Positions 14,180 through 25,837 of a DNA stretch of 64,000 bases are shown one piece after another. The DNA is from Lyophyllum atratum (taxonomy: Eukaryota > Basidiomycota > Agaricomycetes > Agaricales > Lyophyllaceae). The stretch lies in contig JACGCN010000013.1 in the NCBI GenBank assembly GCA_014905825.1, positions 868,001 to 932,000 on the forward strand, read 5' to 3'. The notes under the pieces are model-generated. The model saw only the letters and a program-made list of their open reading frames with translations, had not been told where the DNA came from and did no database searches. How positions within the stretch are numbered: the first letter of the stretch is position 1; every line of letters starts with the position of its first letter. Made by a program: the position numbers and the translations under genes.

Positions 14180-14760
14180 TTACAAACCAGTCAAGAGCCT
14201 CGCATGTACATCTTTCGCAAATGGTCTCTTAGCAGGATCCTCACTCCAGCATCGTTGGATTAGGCCGGCAAAGGCGGGCACCTCCTCAACAGCCGCAGGA
14301 TCTCAGGGCGCTTGCTCTCTAATATCGCAAATATGATGGAGCTGTCATTCTTCATATTAGCAAAGGGCGGATCCTCAGCGAAAATCTGCACAGCTGCGTT
14401 TCAGATACCGGGCCCTTTGTTCCTAACCAGGCGAGAAACATAACATACTTACCTCAATGACAGTCATGGCGTATGCGAATATGTCGCTGGAAAGGGTGAA
14501 TCCTAAAGCAGGATCGGCCGAGTCTTCGTCTTCGAAGGGTTGATCATCTCAGGGGCGGTCCAGCGAAAAGCACCTGTCGTCTGTATGGAGAAATTGGATG
14601 ATTCCAGGATGAAGACGAGGCCATAATCAGCAAGGGCGACATGTCCTGTACTGTTTATGAATATGTTTGCCTGCTGGAACAGGCGTCGAAGTTTCAAGCA
14701 TTGCTGTGCAGGGCCTCGGCGCCTAGAGACGCCTGCTATACAGTATACAGTATACTTACC
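14180..14760 (-). pseudogene. C-terminal half of a protein kinase, frameshifted relic
   Basis: Minus strand. A C-lobe is readable: ANIFINSTGHVALADYGLVFIL (DFG as DYG), TTGAFRWTAPEMINP, then after a one-base slip FEDEDSADPALGFTLSSDIFAYAMTVIE. A normal GT-AG intron follows (about 14380-14452), then IFAEDPPFANM..FAILESKRPEIL. After a second one-base slip comes AAVEEVPAFAGLIQRCWSEDPAKRPF, ending in a stop at 14180. The N-lobe and the HxD loop are missing. Two independent one-base losses plus loss of the N-lobe make it a pseudogene. It belongs to the expanded basidiomycete Ser/Thr/TKL kinases but is a different subfamily from the copy at 4.9 kb. Confidence 0.75.
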
Positions 14761-15087
14761 CAATTCGAGGCCACCAGCAAGTAACAGAGTTTCTCGGGTA
14801 GCAAAAAAGCTGCAACTTTCGACGGTCTTTGTTTCGTCTACTCGCGCGCAGTGTACGCAATCGAAGACCGCGCAAACTACGCGCTCATGAGCAGATCAGG
14901 CGCCCAGTGCACGGTGGTCTTCATTGATTCTGAAGCATTTAAATTAAGAATCGCAGGGCGTGACCGTGAGGTGGGGTGCTTACGTAACGGGAAACTCGAG
15001 CCACGTTGCATACCACCACGATCCACTGAAGTTCATCCCGACATTTTCATTCTTTTAATATAACCTGTACGCAGGCTACGAACGACA
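14761..15087. other. Upstream flank of SEC13
   Basis: No ORF of note. It should hold the SEC13 promoter and 5' UTR. A 10-bp tandem word (tatacagta repeated, about 14738-14756) lies at its left edge. Confidence 0.4.
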
Positions 15088-16395
15088 ATGGTGCGCGAGA
15101 GTTCTGATTTAAACGCCCTGGGACTAATAAACCCTGTTGTGCCAGGCAACCGCAACGGTCACGGAGTCGGTCCCAATTGAGACCGCGCATGAGGATATGA
15201 TCGTGCGTAGGCACTAACCCACGACCGCTTGTCCGTATCATAACTTAGAGATATCCTAGCATGATGCGCAGCTGGACTACTACGGCAAGCGGCTCGCCAC
15301 ATGTTCTTCCGACCGCACCGTGAAGGTCTTCGATGTGATTGAGGGAGAGGCCCAACGCTCCGCAGGCGGGCACACTCTGAAGGGGTATGTGACGTGTTTG
15401 CAACCCTTTTGCGTTAGCTAACGAACGCTTTCCGAAGGCACACAGGTCCTGTATGGCAGGTAGCCTGGGCGCATCCAAAATACGGCCACATTCTTGCATC
15501 CTGCTCATATGATGGGAAGGTGTTGATCTGGAAAGAGCAGCAAGGACAGGGACCTGCTGGTGGTGGCTGGAACAAAGTGAAGGAACACACACTGCACACG
15601 GCTTCAGGTGCGTATATCGCAACTGATTTGAAGTACCAAGGATGACATTTGGTGTAGTAAACTCCGTGTCATGGGCACCCCACGAACTAGGCGCGATTTT
15701 GGCATGTGCGTCTTCCGATGGAAAACTCTCTGTTTTGACCTTCAAAAGTACGTCGCACCCTCACGCTATCCCTGCACACGTTGGAATTTACCCTCCCTCT
15801 CTCAGATGACGGCCAATGGGGCGCCGATATCTTCAATGGCCATGCAATCGGATGCAATGCTGTGTCTTGGGCACCCGCTACCCAGCCCGGGTCCCTCATC
15901 ACACCCCAGCAAGCCCAACCTCTCTCCAACCAGTCAGCCCAACAAAGCTCTGCGCCCTCCGTCAAGCGTTTCGCCAGCGCGGGCTGCGACAATCTGGTCA
16001 GGATCTGGGGATACAGAGACGATTCGCAGTCGTGGGTCGAGGAAGAGACACTGGAGGGCCACACAGATTGGGTCAGAGATGTTGCATGGGCCCCAAACAT
16101 CGGACTCCCAAGGAGTTACATCGCTACCGCTTCGCAAGATAAGACGGTTCTCATCTGGACGAAGGATGCTCCAACATCACCATGGGTCAAGACTGCACTG
16201 GACCCCTCATCGACATTGACCTCTCCAACATCAACTGCGCCCCTCCCTGCTGGGAAGTTCCCTGATGTGGTGTGGCGCGTGTCCTGGAGTCTGGCCGGAA
16301 ACTTGTTGGCGGTTAGCTGTGGGGATGGCAAGGTGACGCTGTGGAAGGAGAATTTGAAGGGCGTTTGGGAGTGTGTCAGTGACATGAACAGCTAG
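15088..16395 (+). CDS. SEC13: SEC13, COPII coat / nuclear pore WD40 protein
   Basis: Sec13 pairs with Sec31 in the COPII cage and with Nup145C in the nuclear pore; it is also a GATOR2/SEA subunit. The 344-aa model is a six-bladed WD40 protein: [144 protein letters not shown]. Exons: 15088-15090, 15146-15202, 15260-15384, 15438-15607, 15658-15747, 15806-16395. The first exon is just the ATG; the N-terminus [23 protein letters not shown] fits the family only if this split is used. MIOS, another SEA subunit, lies in the same window, but the two genes are 13 kb apart, so this is probably coincidence. Confidence 0.93.
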
Positions 16396-17582
16396 AAGAG
16401 TAGATTCCGAATACTGTATGTTCCTTTTGCCTTTGTTAATGAATACCTTCTGAGCCCACCGAGTTCTCGCACTGGGTGACGCGAAACGCTGAGTGGTATA
16501 TCACGACTACGCGAGTTACATTGCAACGTGAATAATTGGCATATTCTCATGCGGGACGGGATTTCAGTGGGCCTCAAGGCAACCTCAAGGCTAGACAGCG
16601 AGCTTAAGGCGGTCCCGCACGCCGGGCTGGTAGGTATCGATGCTCAGCCTATTTTGTCATTTTCGGAAAATCGCCAACGACAGACAGCTTCCCAGTGATA
16701 AGTCTACCCTTTCTGGATGATTTTGGCACTCTTGCATTGAAGAATGTCCGGGAGGGGTCGAGGGATGTTTGTTCCTCATATCCTTGGAATTTCTGCTAGC
16801 GGGCATTCGAATCCAGTGATACGTATCTCTACAGATTGCAATCGCAAGGGCGCGGCTGTCCCTTGCCAGCAGCTCATAGACATGTCTTCATGTCGGGCTG
16901 CTATTGGTGATGCATAGTCCGCGCGTGAGTTCTTTGAGATGCGGGAAGGGCAACAATAATGATGGAAGGGAGGAAAGAGGTCGCACTTACCGTAGCCCTC
17001 CATTAGCAGAAAGAGGTGCGGCCTCTTTATGTGGCCCTCGTGACGCTAAGTTACATCATACGGCACCTCTTCCGTCTCTTGATTGGCTGTATGCCTAGGC
17101 CAGTGGTAGTCACAGTCAGGTTATACGAGTGGACTGGGGCGAGTGTGATTGCGCGTCTGTACAGCTGGGGAAGCGGGGTAGTGAAACTTGCAGAAGTGCA
17201 GAGACCGTGGAAGTGGAAGCTGAAGCTTTGAAGAGCCATTTATTACGTTGGCCGCCCCGCCGCGAGTGGAACGTCCCTTGCAGAGGGACATGGCGCTGTG
17301 AATGATCGTTGTCGACACATTGACCAAATCCATGGTGCCAGGTAAGTCGCATCCACTTGGTCCTACACGATCTACTTTGGGTATCCGGTGGGTGTATCCC
17401 TTGCGTAACGCAGACAGTTGAGCTGGAACCCTTTCAATTGAGAGCGCTGTCCATGGCGATGAAGAAAGTCAGGTCGTGCCAGTGAAATTTAAATGCGGAA
17501 TGTGAGCCGTGGGAACCAACCTCCAAATTTGGATCTTCCACCAGATTTGATTCCCCGAAATTCCCGAGATGATGGACTTCGG
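16396..17582. other. Intergenic, no gene seen
   Basis: Between SEC13 and the HAL2-like gene. Short open frames only, without family features. It presumably carries the SEC13 3' UTR and the HAL2 promoter. Confidence 0.45.
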
Positions 17583-17639
17583 ATGCACCATGTCGTCCGA
17601 CGACCGTTTTTGCGTCACATCCTCCATCGATCTTATTCG

Positions 17640-18918
17640 ATGTCTATCTCCTACGCCACAGAGAAACAAGTAGCTGTAGCTGCTGTACGACGAGCATGCC
17701 ATCTCACCTCTTCCGTCTTCAACAAACTCGTTAAGAACGAGACTCTCACCAAGGGGGACAAATCGCCGGTGACTGGTACGCCGTTTTATCTTATGTATGT
17801 TTGATTATTGTATTTACGCATGGTACATCGCCTAGTTGGAGATTACGCGGCGCAAGCTGTGATTAGCACGATCCTATACCATGCGTTTCCTACGGACCCT
17901 ATTGTTGGCGAGGAGGATGCAGCTGAGCTACGTCAGGAATCCGGTGCCGAGATGAGGGATCGGATAATTGCGCTGGCAAACGAGGCCCTAACGGGCGAGC
18001 TGGGTCTCGGAGACAATGTCGAGTGGGGCGTCGGGCCTGGGCAAGAGAAGACATCCGATCAGCTCTTGAATGCTATCGACCGAGGGAACTACCCAGGCGG
18101 AAGCTCAGGACGTATGTCATTTCTTCGTAAATACGGTCTCGAATCTTACGCTCGTGCGTCAGGAATGTGGACAATTGATCCCATTGACGGAACAAAAGGA
18201 TTCCTGCGTGGTGAACAGTATGCCGTGTGCCTGTCCCTCATCGTCGATGCGCAAGTCCAGCTCGGCGTCATCGGGTGCCCTAACTTGCTCATCGACCCCG
18301 CTGAGCCAGATCTTGGACGCGGCGTCATCTTCGTCGCCGTTGAAGGCCACGGTGCAGAACAGGTGAGTTGTAAACATCTCCTCTCAGGATTCCTTCTCCT
18401 AAATGAACTACAATAAAGATCAGGTTGAGTGGAGCCAACCCTAGCCCACTGAGAATTCCAGCTATATCGCCCGCAGACATTAACTTCCTGGAATCGGTGG
18501 AGGCTGCACATTCATCACATTCCTTCAACGATCGCGTATCGTCGTTGCTTAGTATCACGCGCAGCCCGATCCGCATGGACAGCCAGGCAAAATATGGCTG
18601 CCTTGCCCGCGGCGAGGGTGCTGCATACCTCCGAATGCCTACAGGTGTGGGTTATCGCGAAAAAATCTGGGTGCGCCTTCTCCCGCTCTTATCTTTTCGT
18701 TGGCTCATGTCTTGGTGTGATAGGATCATGCCCCTGGTACCGTCCTTGTTGAAGAGGCTGGCGGCGTTGTCACTGATTCACGGGGTCAGCCCCTTAACTT
18801 TGGTCTGGGTCGGGATTTGGGCGAGAACTTTGGGGTGGTGGCTGCTGGAAAGGAAGTGCACGCCCGTGTTCTTGAGGCTGTTCAGAAAGCTGGTCAGGAG
18901 GCAAAAGCTAAGGCTTGA
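17640..18918 (+). CDS. MET22: 3'(2'),5'-bisphosphate nucleotidase (HAL2/MET22 type)
   Basis: It hydrolyses 3'-phosphoadenosine-5'-phosphate (PAP), a by-product of sulfate assimilation that inhibits XRN-type exonucleases; the yeast enzyme is the target of Na+ and Li+. The 352-aa model has the Mg2+/Li+ phosphatase signatures: VGEEDAAEL, the core WTIDPIDGTKGFLRGEQYAVCL and a C-terminal DHAPGTVLVEEAGG. Exons: 17640-17775, 17836-18111, 18163-18362, 18419-18670, 18724-18918. The 18419 acceptor (AAAG) is weak but is the only one that keeps frame. The same frame is open upstream through another ATG at 17583, adding an Arg/His-rich 19-residue extension. I chose 17640 because it matches the usual fungal N-terminus. 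Confidence 0.9.
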
Positions 18919-19502
18919 AATTATTGGTCGCCTTTCTCATTGAGAAATCGTGTCCTTTGGGGCGGCCCAGATGCCTTGCTTATGCGATGCAAGCACACTT
19001 CATCGTAGTGCTATCCGAGAGCGCGCCTCTTTCACTGTGGAGTTCTCAAGCAGACGGTATGTATATCATGGCGAAGTAGAGTACACCTATGACATTGCTT
19101 GAAGATCCTTTGAACCTCGAAGACATCGTAAATCGGGTGTAGCTGTCTACTAGACTTGTAAATTTTGCACGTTTTTTCTACTCAACGGGTCGACATCCTA
19201 GTTGGATATGACCGTGAAACACGATCTATGTATGAGAAACGATGCAGGATCCTTTCAAGATCCGATCTATGGCTGTGCCGGGCTGGAAAGGGACCGATCA
19301 CGCTCTGTGTCATCAATGATCATACTTGCACTCACGAACCCTTCAGGACGTCTTGTCAACAAAACTGACCAGCTCACATTCATTCCCTTTCCCTCCCATC
19401 TCCCAATTCTTCCCTGCGCCATCTGCTCTTTCCATCCGTTCATTTTCCTTGATACCAGCGTCTTTTCCCATTTATCACACCTTGTAGTAACCGATAACTC
19501 AC
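18919..19502. other. Intergenic, no gene seen
   Basis: Spacer between two co-directional genes. Pyrimidine-rich from about 19375 to 19480 (many ccc/ttt runs), typical of a fungal core promoter or 5' UTR upstream of the next start. Confidence 0.45.
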
Positions 19503-20128
19503 ATGGCCAGTTGGTAAGTACGCGTTTGTTTCTCATTGGCGTACTGATATTCACATGGGGTTACCAGGATTGACATTTTCGCCCTCGTCGCAGTACGTTG
19601 GACTGATTCTGAACCTACATATCGCAACTTAGGCGTGAATTTTTTAGACTTTGTCTGTCGTTGGAGGTGTCATCTATGGGGTTATCTACATCTCGAACCA
19701 GATCTCCAAGGGTGTAGCGAGTACTAAGGAGAAGTGCGTGAACATAATCTTGCATGCGCGTATCCTACTGACTTCTATCCCCAAATAGCCTGAAGAGCAA
19801 GGGCCTCACGATATCGCAGAAGGGCGTGTCTGTAAAAACATCGAAACGCTTCGACAGAGCAGACTATGTAGACGCTACGCAACGGTGTGCATTCCTTCTC
19901 TGCTCTCGCCGCCCGCAATCTGACCCTCCCTTCAGTGGCTTTGTGAAGGCCTTGGGCGCCTCCACGTACGGCAGTTCAGACAACGTCTCGACCGTTCAGT
20001 CACCTGGCAAGATGAATCGACAGGAATCGTCGACGAGCGTCAAAAGTAGCGCGAGCGGCGAAGAAAAGAAGAAAATGAGCAGTATGTTTCGGCGAAACAA
20101 CAATTCCGGCTCCAAGGAGAAGATCTAG
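19503..20128 (+). CDS. Small single-pass membrane protein, unknown function
   Basis: The model of five exons (19503-19513, 19568-19592, 19648-19733, 19789-19884, 19936-20128) gives 136 aa. The N-terminus MASWIDIFALVATLSVVGGVIYGVIYI is one hydrophobic transmembrane or signal-anchor segment. A basic, Ser/Lys-rich tail follows, with VKTSKRFDRADYVDATQRGFVKALGAS in the middle and SSASGEEKKKMSSMFRRNNN at the end. All four introns have canonical ends and lengths of about 50-56 nt, and the exon sum is a multiple of three, which supports a real gene. I do not recognise the family. The topology suggests a short N-terminal lumenal or external end with a cytosolic tail, but this is inference. Confidence 0.65.
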
Positions 20129-20928
20129 TTGCCCGCCGATTGTATATTACCGACCTCCAACGGTCAACCTGCCTGTGGACGTTGTGGCTGGGACACAGCG
20201 TGACCTTTCGATGAAAAGGGCTTCCACCGGTCCGTTATACGTTTTCCATGGACTACTCGCTATACTATGAGGCACAAACACGCTTGCCCCACCCTGCGTC
20301 TGGCTGTATTTATTCAATATACGATGTATGTAGGATTTTATTGGAGAGAGTAGCAAGGGCCGAGGATGCGTTCTGCATGATCGATAGGACTGTATGAACA
20401 GTTACAGTTCCCAGTGGTGCCATTGGTGGTTGAATGAACTTGACTTGATGTTTTTGACTATCGCGAGCACTTTTACTGTTCCCGTTCTTCTAACAGCGAG
20501 TATGTTATGAACAAAAAAAAAATCTACACTCGATATGAGCGACGGTAGTACGAACGGCTTCATTCTCTCCGACAGATAGAAATAGAAAGTGGCTTCTTCA
20601 ATCTCCAGTCCTTCTCTTTCATCAAAGTCCCAAGCGCGGACGTTGTCGACGTACTAAACACCTCCCTCACACCTTCTCCCGTCAGGGCGCTGCACTCGAC
20701 ATATGAGACAGCACCGATCTTGAGTTCCGACGCGAACAGCCATGAACTTTTATCACGATATGCTGAATGCTCGAAAGCAGTTAAGAATATCTATATACAG
20801 TGGGTATGTAAATCAAAGCAGATGCTACAGAACGGGTTTCTCGTGGGCGTCATGTCAGTATCATAAATCGTGCTATATGGTGGGCGGGGAAAATACAGAA
20901 TAAATAACCAGAGAGGGGTCGTCGTCAG
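20129..20928. other. Convergent intergenic / 3' UTR region
   Basis: Lies between the stop codons of the small membrane protein and the LCHN gene. No gene seen. It contains a 10-nt A run near 20513-20522 and probably both 3' UTRs. Confidence 0.45.
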
Positions 20929-23164
20929 CTAGTAACCAAACAGTGCCCCCAGTAGATCTTTCCAGCCGCGCCTCACCACCATCTTCGTACCTCCCGCATA
21001 TTCCTGCGCCAGCCACTCCAGGTACCTAGCATCGAATCCACTCAGCGGACCCAGCTCAAATGCCAGGATGTCCTTTGGGGCGAGGTACACCGTCATTGTG
21101 CACGCGTCACACACATTCTGCTTAGGTATGAACGACTCGAGAACTGAGAGCTGGAAGGATGTGTGCGCGTGAAAGGTCTGCAGGAGAGACAGTGTCGTAA
21201 GCAGTTGTGCATCCCGCCGCTCTGCGGTGTTGTCTTCTTCTTCCTCCGGCCCAGGCTCGTCCCCATCAACGGCAGTAGAAGTCGACACCTTACGCGCCTT
21301 GCCAAGGCCCAATGAGGAGGCGGTGCCAACGACAGTCACACGCCCACTCGACCACGACATCCCACTCGACCGGCGCATCGCACGCGTCGTAGGCGTCGGC
21401 GGGGCCGCATTCAAAGACTGCTGTCTCTGATGACCAAACACTGTAGGGGCCCCACTCCCACTCCCACTCCCACTCGCCACTGGCCGCCCCTCAATCCCAT
21501 TACCCAGGCTTCGCATGTACGAACTCCCGCCCATGCTCAGATCATCATCACCCTCCAGCCGCACCTTGCCCCAATTCTCCGCGCCGCCCGCCGTAGAGTA
21601 CGACGCCGCAGAATTCCCACGCCACGAGCCCATCCAGAGGCCTGCGCAGACGACACACACGTCCTCGTAAACGCGCCACGCATCCGTCCAGGTTGTGCCG
21701 AACTTCGACTTGAGGCCAGAGTCCCCTGCGGAACCGGGGCCGCAACAGCCATGGTGTGTGGCGTGGTCGGAGTCGAGTTGCAAGATGCGCTCGAGCTCAT
21801 TCCACTGAATTCAACAAGTATTAGAAGACGGAAGGGAGGACTTTAGGTACGACTTACCAGTTTGACGTCGCTCCAGGCGAAGCGGATTGAGGATAGGCGG
21901 TGTGTAGGGCCCCTCGAGTTCCCTGGTTGGGGTGCGATGGGTTTCGAGGAGTAGAATGTGGGCCGAGTGGCTTTATTGGGCGTTGACGTCGTCAAGTCAA
22001 TTAGTAGGTCATAACATGACGGTTTCTCCAGGAATATCGCGTCCGTCGTACCTAACAGCCCAGGAATCATTAGTTATTGCCATAAATAGACAGTACAAAC
22101 GTACAAGCGATCCACCCTCGGCCGGAAAGCCGTTCAGATCGCATCCGGTCCATATCACTCAGTGTAACCATTCCGAGCACGGTGATAGGCTCCCTACACC
22201 TGCCCTTGAGTCTTCCGATGCTTGTCAGCGACGACCGCTCTCCTTCTTCCGATGGGATGTGTTGTGCCTCATAGCACATATCTGCAGCTACCTGACAGAG
22301 TATACACGCAGCCTCGACAGGTGGGAGTGTATATATGAGTATCCGTTGACGTCCCAAAACGTGTTTGTACAGTGTTAATGAAGAAGGACCAAGGATTCGA
22401 AGGAGATGCGGGAGGTGTAATGTTGGGTTAGCGGTTGGGGGCTCCGTCTCGATCTGGGTCGGGTTGGTCGATATCCAATAGTAACGAAGGTGTATATAGA
22501 GACTTACCTCGCTTAGCTCGTGGCTCCAACCACTCCAATCACCCAGCCCGCCAAGATTTGCTCTCTTCACCTTGCGCTCCTCGAAGAAGCGCCGCGCCGG
22601 GTCCCACTGGCTCTCCGTTGGCTGCAATAGACCCGAGTTTTCACACTGAGCATAAATTCGTGTTATCAAGGCCTTCAAGTCGGACGTATGTCGCCACGGA
22701 CGCGGTCTCCGAGATTTGGCCAGTAGTATACCGAGGGAGGAGAGACGGAAGCCCCGATGACCTTGTTCCACGGTCTTGCGCCGCCGGTAGACGCACACAC
22801 CGTGCTGACCGTCCTTTGTAAAGTACCTGGAGATGTGCATTGGTAAAATGTGGGTCTGAGCATGAAGCGACCTACACAACGTCTCGCTCCACGAGATGTA
22901 GACCGCTGGGAAGTGCGCTGAACTCGAGATTGTCGAGGTTTAGGTCTGTCTTGGGGAATGAGCAGCTACAAATATCTATATTCAAGGTACACACCATCAC
23001 TGGCTTTTAACGACCAGTCTACGAGGTTCCCTTGGGTTGGGTGAAATGAGGCATGAAATATTGCAACTGCGGAGCCTCGTGTTAGCTGGACCCGAGTCGA
23101 TCGTCTTCAAGAGCCATGCACCTATGTCCTGAGGATATTTCCCCTTCGATTCCACAGCAGACAT
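20929..23164 (-). CDS. LCHN/DENND11-type DENN-domain protein (DUF2347/DUF4484)
   Basis: Family proteins are DENN-related and thought to act with Rab GTPases in membrane traffic. The 640-aa model starts at 23164: MSAVESKGKYPQDIVAIFHASFHPTQGN, then FSALPSGLHLVERDVVYFTKDG, HRGFRLSSLGILLAKSRRPR, LPHLLRILGPSSLTLYKHVL, RILIYTLPPVEAAC and WIACTTDAIFLEKPSCYDLLID. This order matches human DENND11. A C-terminal half with DARYLEWLAQEYAGGTKMVVRRGWKDLLG follows a low-complexity insert (GSGSGSG, about residues 440-500). Exons (minus): 23122-23164, 22995-23066, 22876-22945, 22508-22826, 22105-22453, 21858-22051, 20929-21804. Divergently placed from prefoldin 5, with 156 bp between the start codons. Confidence 0.8.
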
Positions 23165-23320
23165 GCAGCTGCCTGCGAGTGCAGTTGCAGGAAATTTATA
23201 CAAGAAGTGATCGGGACTCGGTTGTTGCTCCGTGAATGTGGTGGTGTAATCGAAACTACGGTGGTCACACAGTCTTGAAGTGATCGTCACGTCACAACTT
23301 CCCATATCTCGTCCACATCC
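23165..23320. promoter_or_regulatory. Compact bidirectional promoter (LCHN / prefoldin 5)
   Basis: Only 156 bp separate the two divergent ATGs, so both core promoters and 5' UTRs must share this DNA. No clear TATA box is visible. It contains cgtgaatgtggtggtg and two cgtcac words near 23286-23292. Confidence 0.6.
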
Positions 23321-23935
23321 ATGTCCCAAGGCCAAACGATCAGCGTAAACGACTTGGATGTCTCCCAGCTCGCCGATGTGCGCAAGCAGCTGGAGGAGGT
23401 AAGCAACGACCACACTGCTATCCCAGTGCCAGGATTGACTGATCGCACATCAGGAATTGAATCACCTCACAAACTCCTTTGCGCAACTGAAGCAGGCCCA
23501 GGCCAAGTTCAAGGCCTGCATAGAGAATGTCGAAGAAGTGAAACCACAGAATGTTGGTATGTAGTAGCCAGCCTCCACGCTTTCGAATGATCTCAACGTC
23601 ATCTCAGGTAAAACTATTCTTGTGCCCTTGACGAACTCATTATATGTCCCTGGAAAACTCTCCGATCCCGAGCATGTCATAGTCGATATCGGAACTGGCT
23701 ACTTCGTCGAGAAGGTGCGCCTCGCCCAGCGAATGATTTTATGCATGTAGAGATCTAATAGCGAGTTGCTCAGACGCGTGCCCAAGCCTCGAAGCACTAC
23801 GCAGACAAGGTGGAGTACATCCGAACGAACCTCGAAACGCTGGAGGATACGATACAGAAGAAGAGAGACAATATGAATTACCTGACGAACATGTTACAAG
23901 CGAAGTTACAGGCACAGACACAAACGAAGAGCTAA
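23321..23935 (+). CDS. GIM5: Prefoldin subunit 5 (alpha-type, GIM5)
   Basis: Prefoldin is a hexameric jellyfish-shaped chaperone that delivers nascent actin and tubulin to CCT/TRiC. The 149-aa model has the alpha-prefoldin layout: an N-terminal coiled coil ([40 protein letters not shown]), a central beta-hairpin region ([32 protein letters not shown]) and a C-terminal coiled coil ([26 protein letters not shown]). The usual length is about 150-165 aa. Exons: 23321-23398, 23454-23556, 23608-23714, 23774-23935. Confidence 0.93.
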
Positions 23936-24154
23936 ATTTTGACGCGTTGATTGATATTCATGCCCTGCCTGTCTCGAAGTTCCCCCAGTCGTGAGAGCGA
24001 CCCACCATGGTGAAGGCGCTTTCTCGGTCAATGAGCGGTAGGATGACCCCGACGGAGCGCAATTCAAGACATTGATGCAAATCGCGACTTCATATACTAT
24101 TACAACAAGCTATTGGTACAGATTTTAGGTCTCAACAACAAGAAGCCACTATTC

Positions 24155-25837
24155 TTACGAGGCCCACTCATCGACACGGCTAGTTTTGGGGCAGCCGGGG
24201 CTTGGAGGCGACGAGAACTGGGTCTCTACAAATACCTTCTCCACGCCGCCCTTGCGCTTGTCAAAAGCCTGGTAAAGCTTCGCCATATCTTCCAAGGGCA
24301 CGCGGTGCGTGATGATACTGAAAGAACAATCAGGAGCAGTAACATACGATGTTGAGAAATGACGAACAATGTAGGATCAAACTTTCCAGGAATGATATAT
24401 TCGTTCAAGAGTTCTTTCCAATACATATGGACTGGGGCTTGACCGTTTCCAATGAGGCTGTATATCATGGTGAGCTATCGTATCCATAAATGACACTTGC
24501 GTCGACTTACCGAATACCCTTCTCCATCAGCGCGCCAATGTTGACACCGTTGGCATATCCAGCATACGCGGCGATGATTCCAGCCCTGCCCATCTTCCTG
24601 GTCGCGATAAGCATCTCGTTGATCGTCTCCGGAACGTCAGTCTCCATCATTAGGGCCTTCTGAACCTTGTGAGTGACAGACTTGGGCTCATGGAAACTTC
24701 CTACAAAGACGTTAATCAATGATCCGTCTACCTGAGCAAATGTAACAACAACTCGGATGGACTCACCAGCATCGATAGCAACATCCAGGCCTCTTGGGAC
24801 GAGCTCGTAGATCCGCTTGGTGACGTCCGAGTACTCCTTGAAGTCAATGACCTCGACCCCGGACTTTTCCCTGGCGAAGGCAAGCCTCTCCGGGATCGTG
24901 TCGATTCCGATCACCCTGGATGCGCCCTTCAACTTGGCCCAGCGTGCAACGCATTGTCCAATCGGACCAAGACCCTAAGCACCACACATCGTCAGTCAAC
25001 TATCCGTTTTGAGTCCTGACTGGACATACCCAAACGCCGACAACGTCACCTTTCTGGACGCCCGTGTCGACAACGGCATGGTAGCTCGTTGGCAAGATAT
25101 CAGAAAGGTAGACGACCTTCTCATCCGGGACGCCGTCGGGAATGGGTAGGAGGTTGACCTGGCCTTTGGGCACGCGCACGTACTCCGCCTGGCCGCCAGG
25201 GAAGCCGCCAGTGAAGTGGGAGTACCCGAAGAACCCGCCGTCGGACTGGCCGTACATGTATTGCTGTAGACTGAGTACGAGGAGAGAAGGGTTAACCGAT
25301 GAGCAGGCAAGATGGAAAGGGAAGCTAACGATGAGTTGTTGGTCCTGTCGCAGAAGGATGAGAGTTTTTGCTTGCAGTAATCGCATTCACCGCAGGCGAT
25401 CTGGAAGGAGGCGACGACGCGTTGGCCGACCTTTAGGTTCGTGACGTTCTTCCCGACCTTGTCGACTATACCCATGAACTAGAACGTTACTTCCATCAGT
25501 GTAGAATCTAATGAAGGCCGGGCGAAAGATACTTTACCTCATGACCCAGGATATCGCCCTTCTGCATTGTCATGATCTCACCGTGATACCTGGAACGACG
25601 TAAGTATGATGTCATGCACCCCGGTGCAACGCAGGTGAATGCTCACAGGTGGAGATCCGAGCCGCAGATGGTTGTACCCGTCACTTTGACGATGACATCT
25701 TCGTCCTCAGTGATGTCGGGGGCGGGAACGTCAACGACGCGTACGTCGCGAGAGCCGAACCACACCAAGGCCTTCATGGTCTTGCCGTCTGGGGCGTGCT
25801 TGTATTCAGGCTGGGTCACCGTCGGGACGGTGCCCAT
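24155..25837 (-). CDS. Zinc-dependent alcohol dehydrogenase (MDR family, formaldehyde-dehydrogenase-like)
   Basis: NAD(P)-dependent medium-chain dehydrogenase; the true substrate is unknown. The 427-aa model begins [16 protein letters not shown], then [19 protein letters not shown], catalytic zinc ligands in CGSDLHLYHGEI and GHEFMG, the structural zinc loop [15 protein letters not shown] with four Cys, [21 protein letters not shown] and the Rossmann motif GLGPIGQ. It ends [28 protein letters not shown]. Exons (minus): 25647-25837, 25538-25589, 25330-25478, 25030-25270, 24767-24974, 24511-24700, 24368-24457, 24155-24317. The GTTCGT donor at 24367 is needed to give FDPTFIITHRV. There is no targeting signal, so it is likely cytosolic. 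The family also contains alcohol and sorbitol-type dehydrogenases. Confidence 0.88.
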
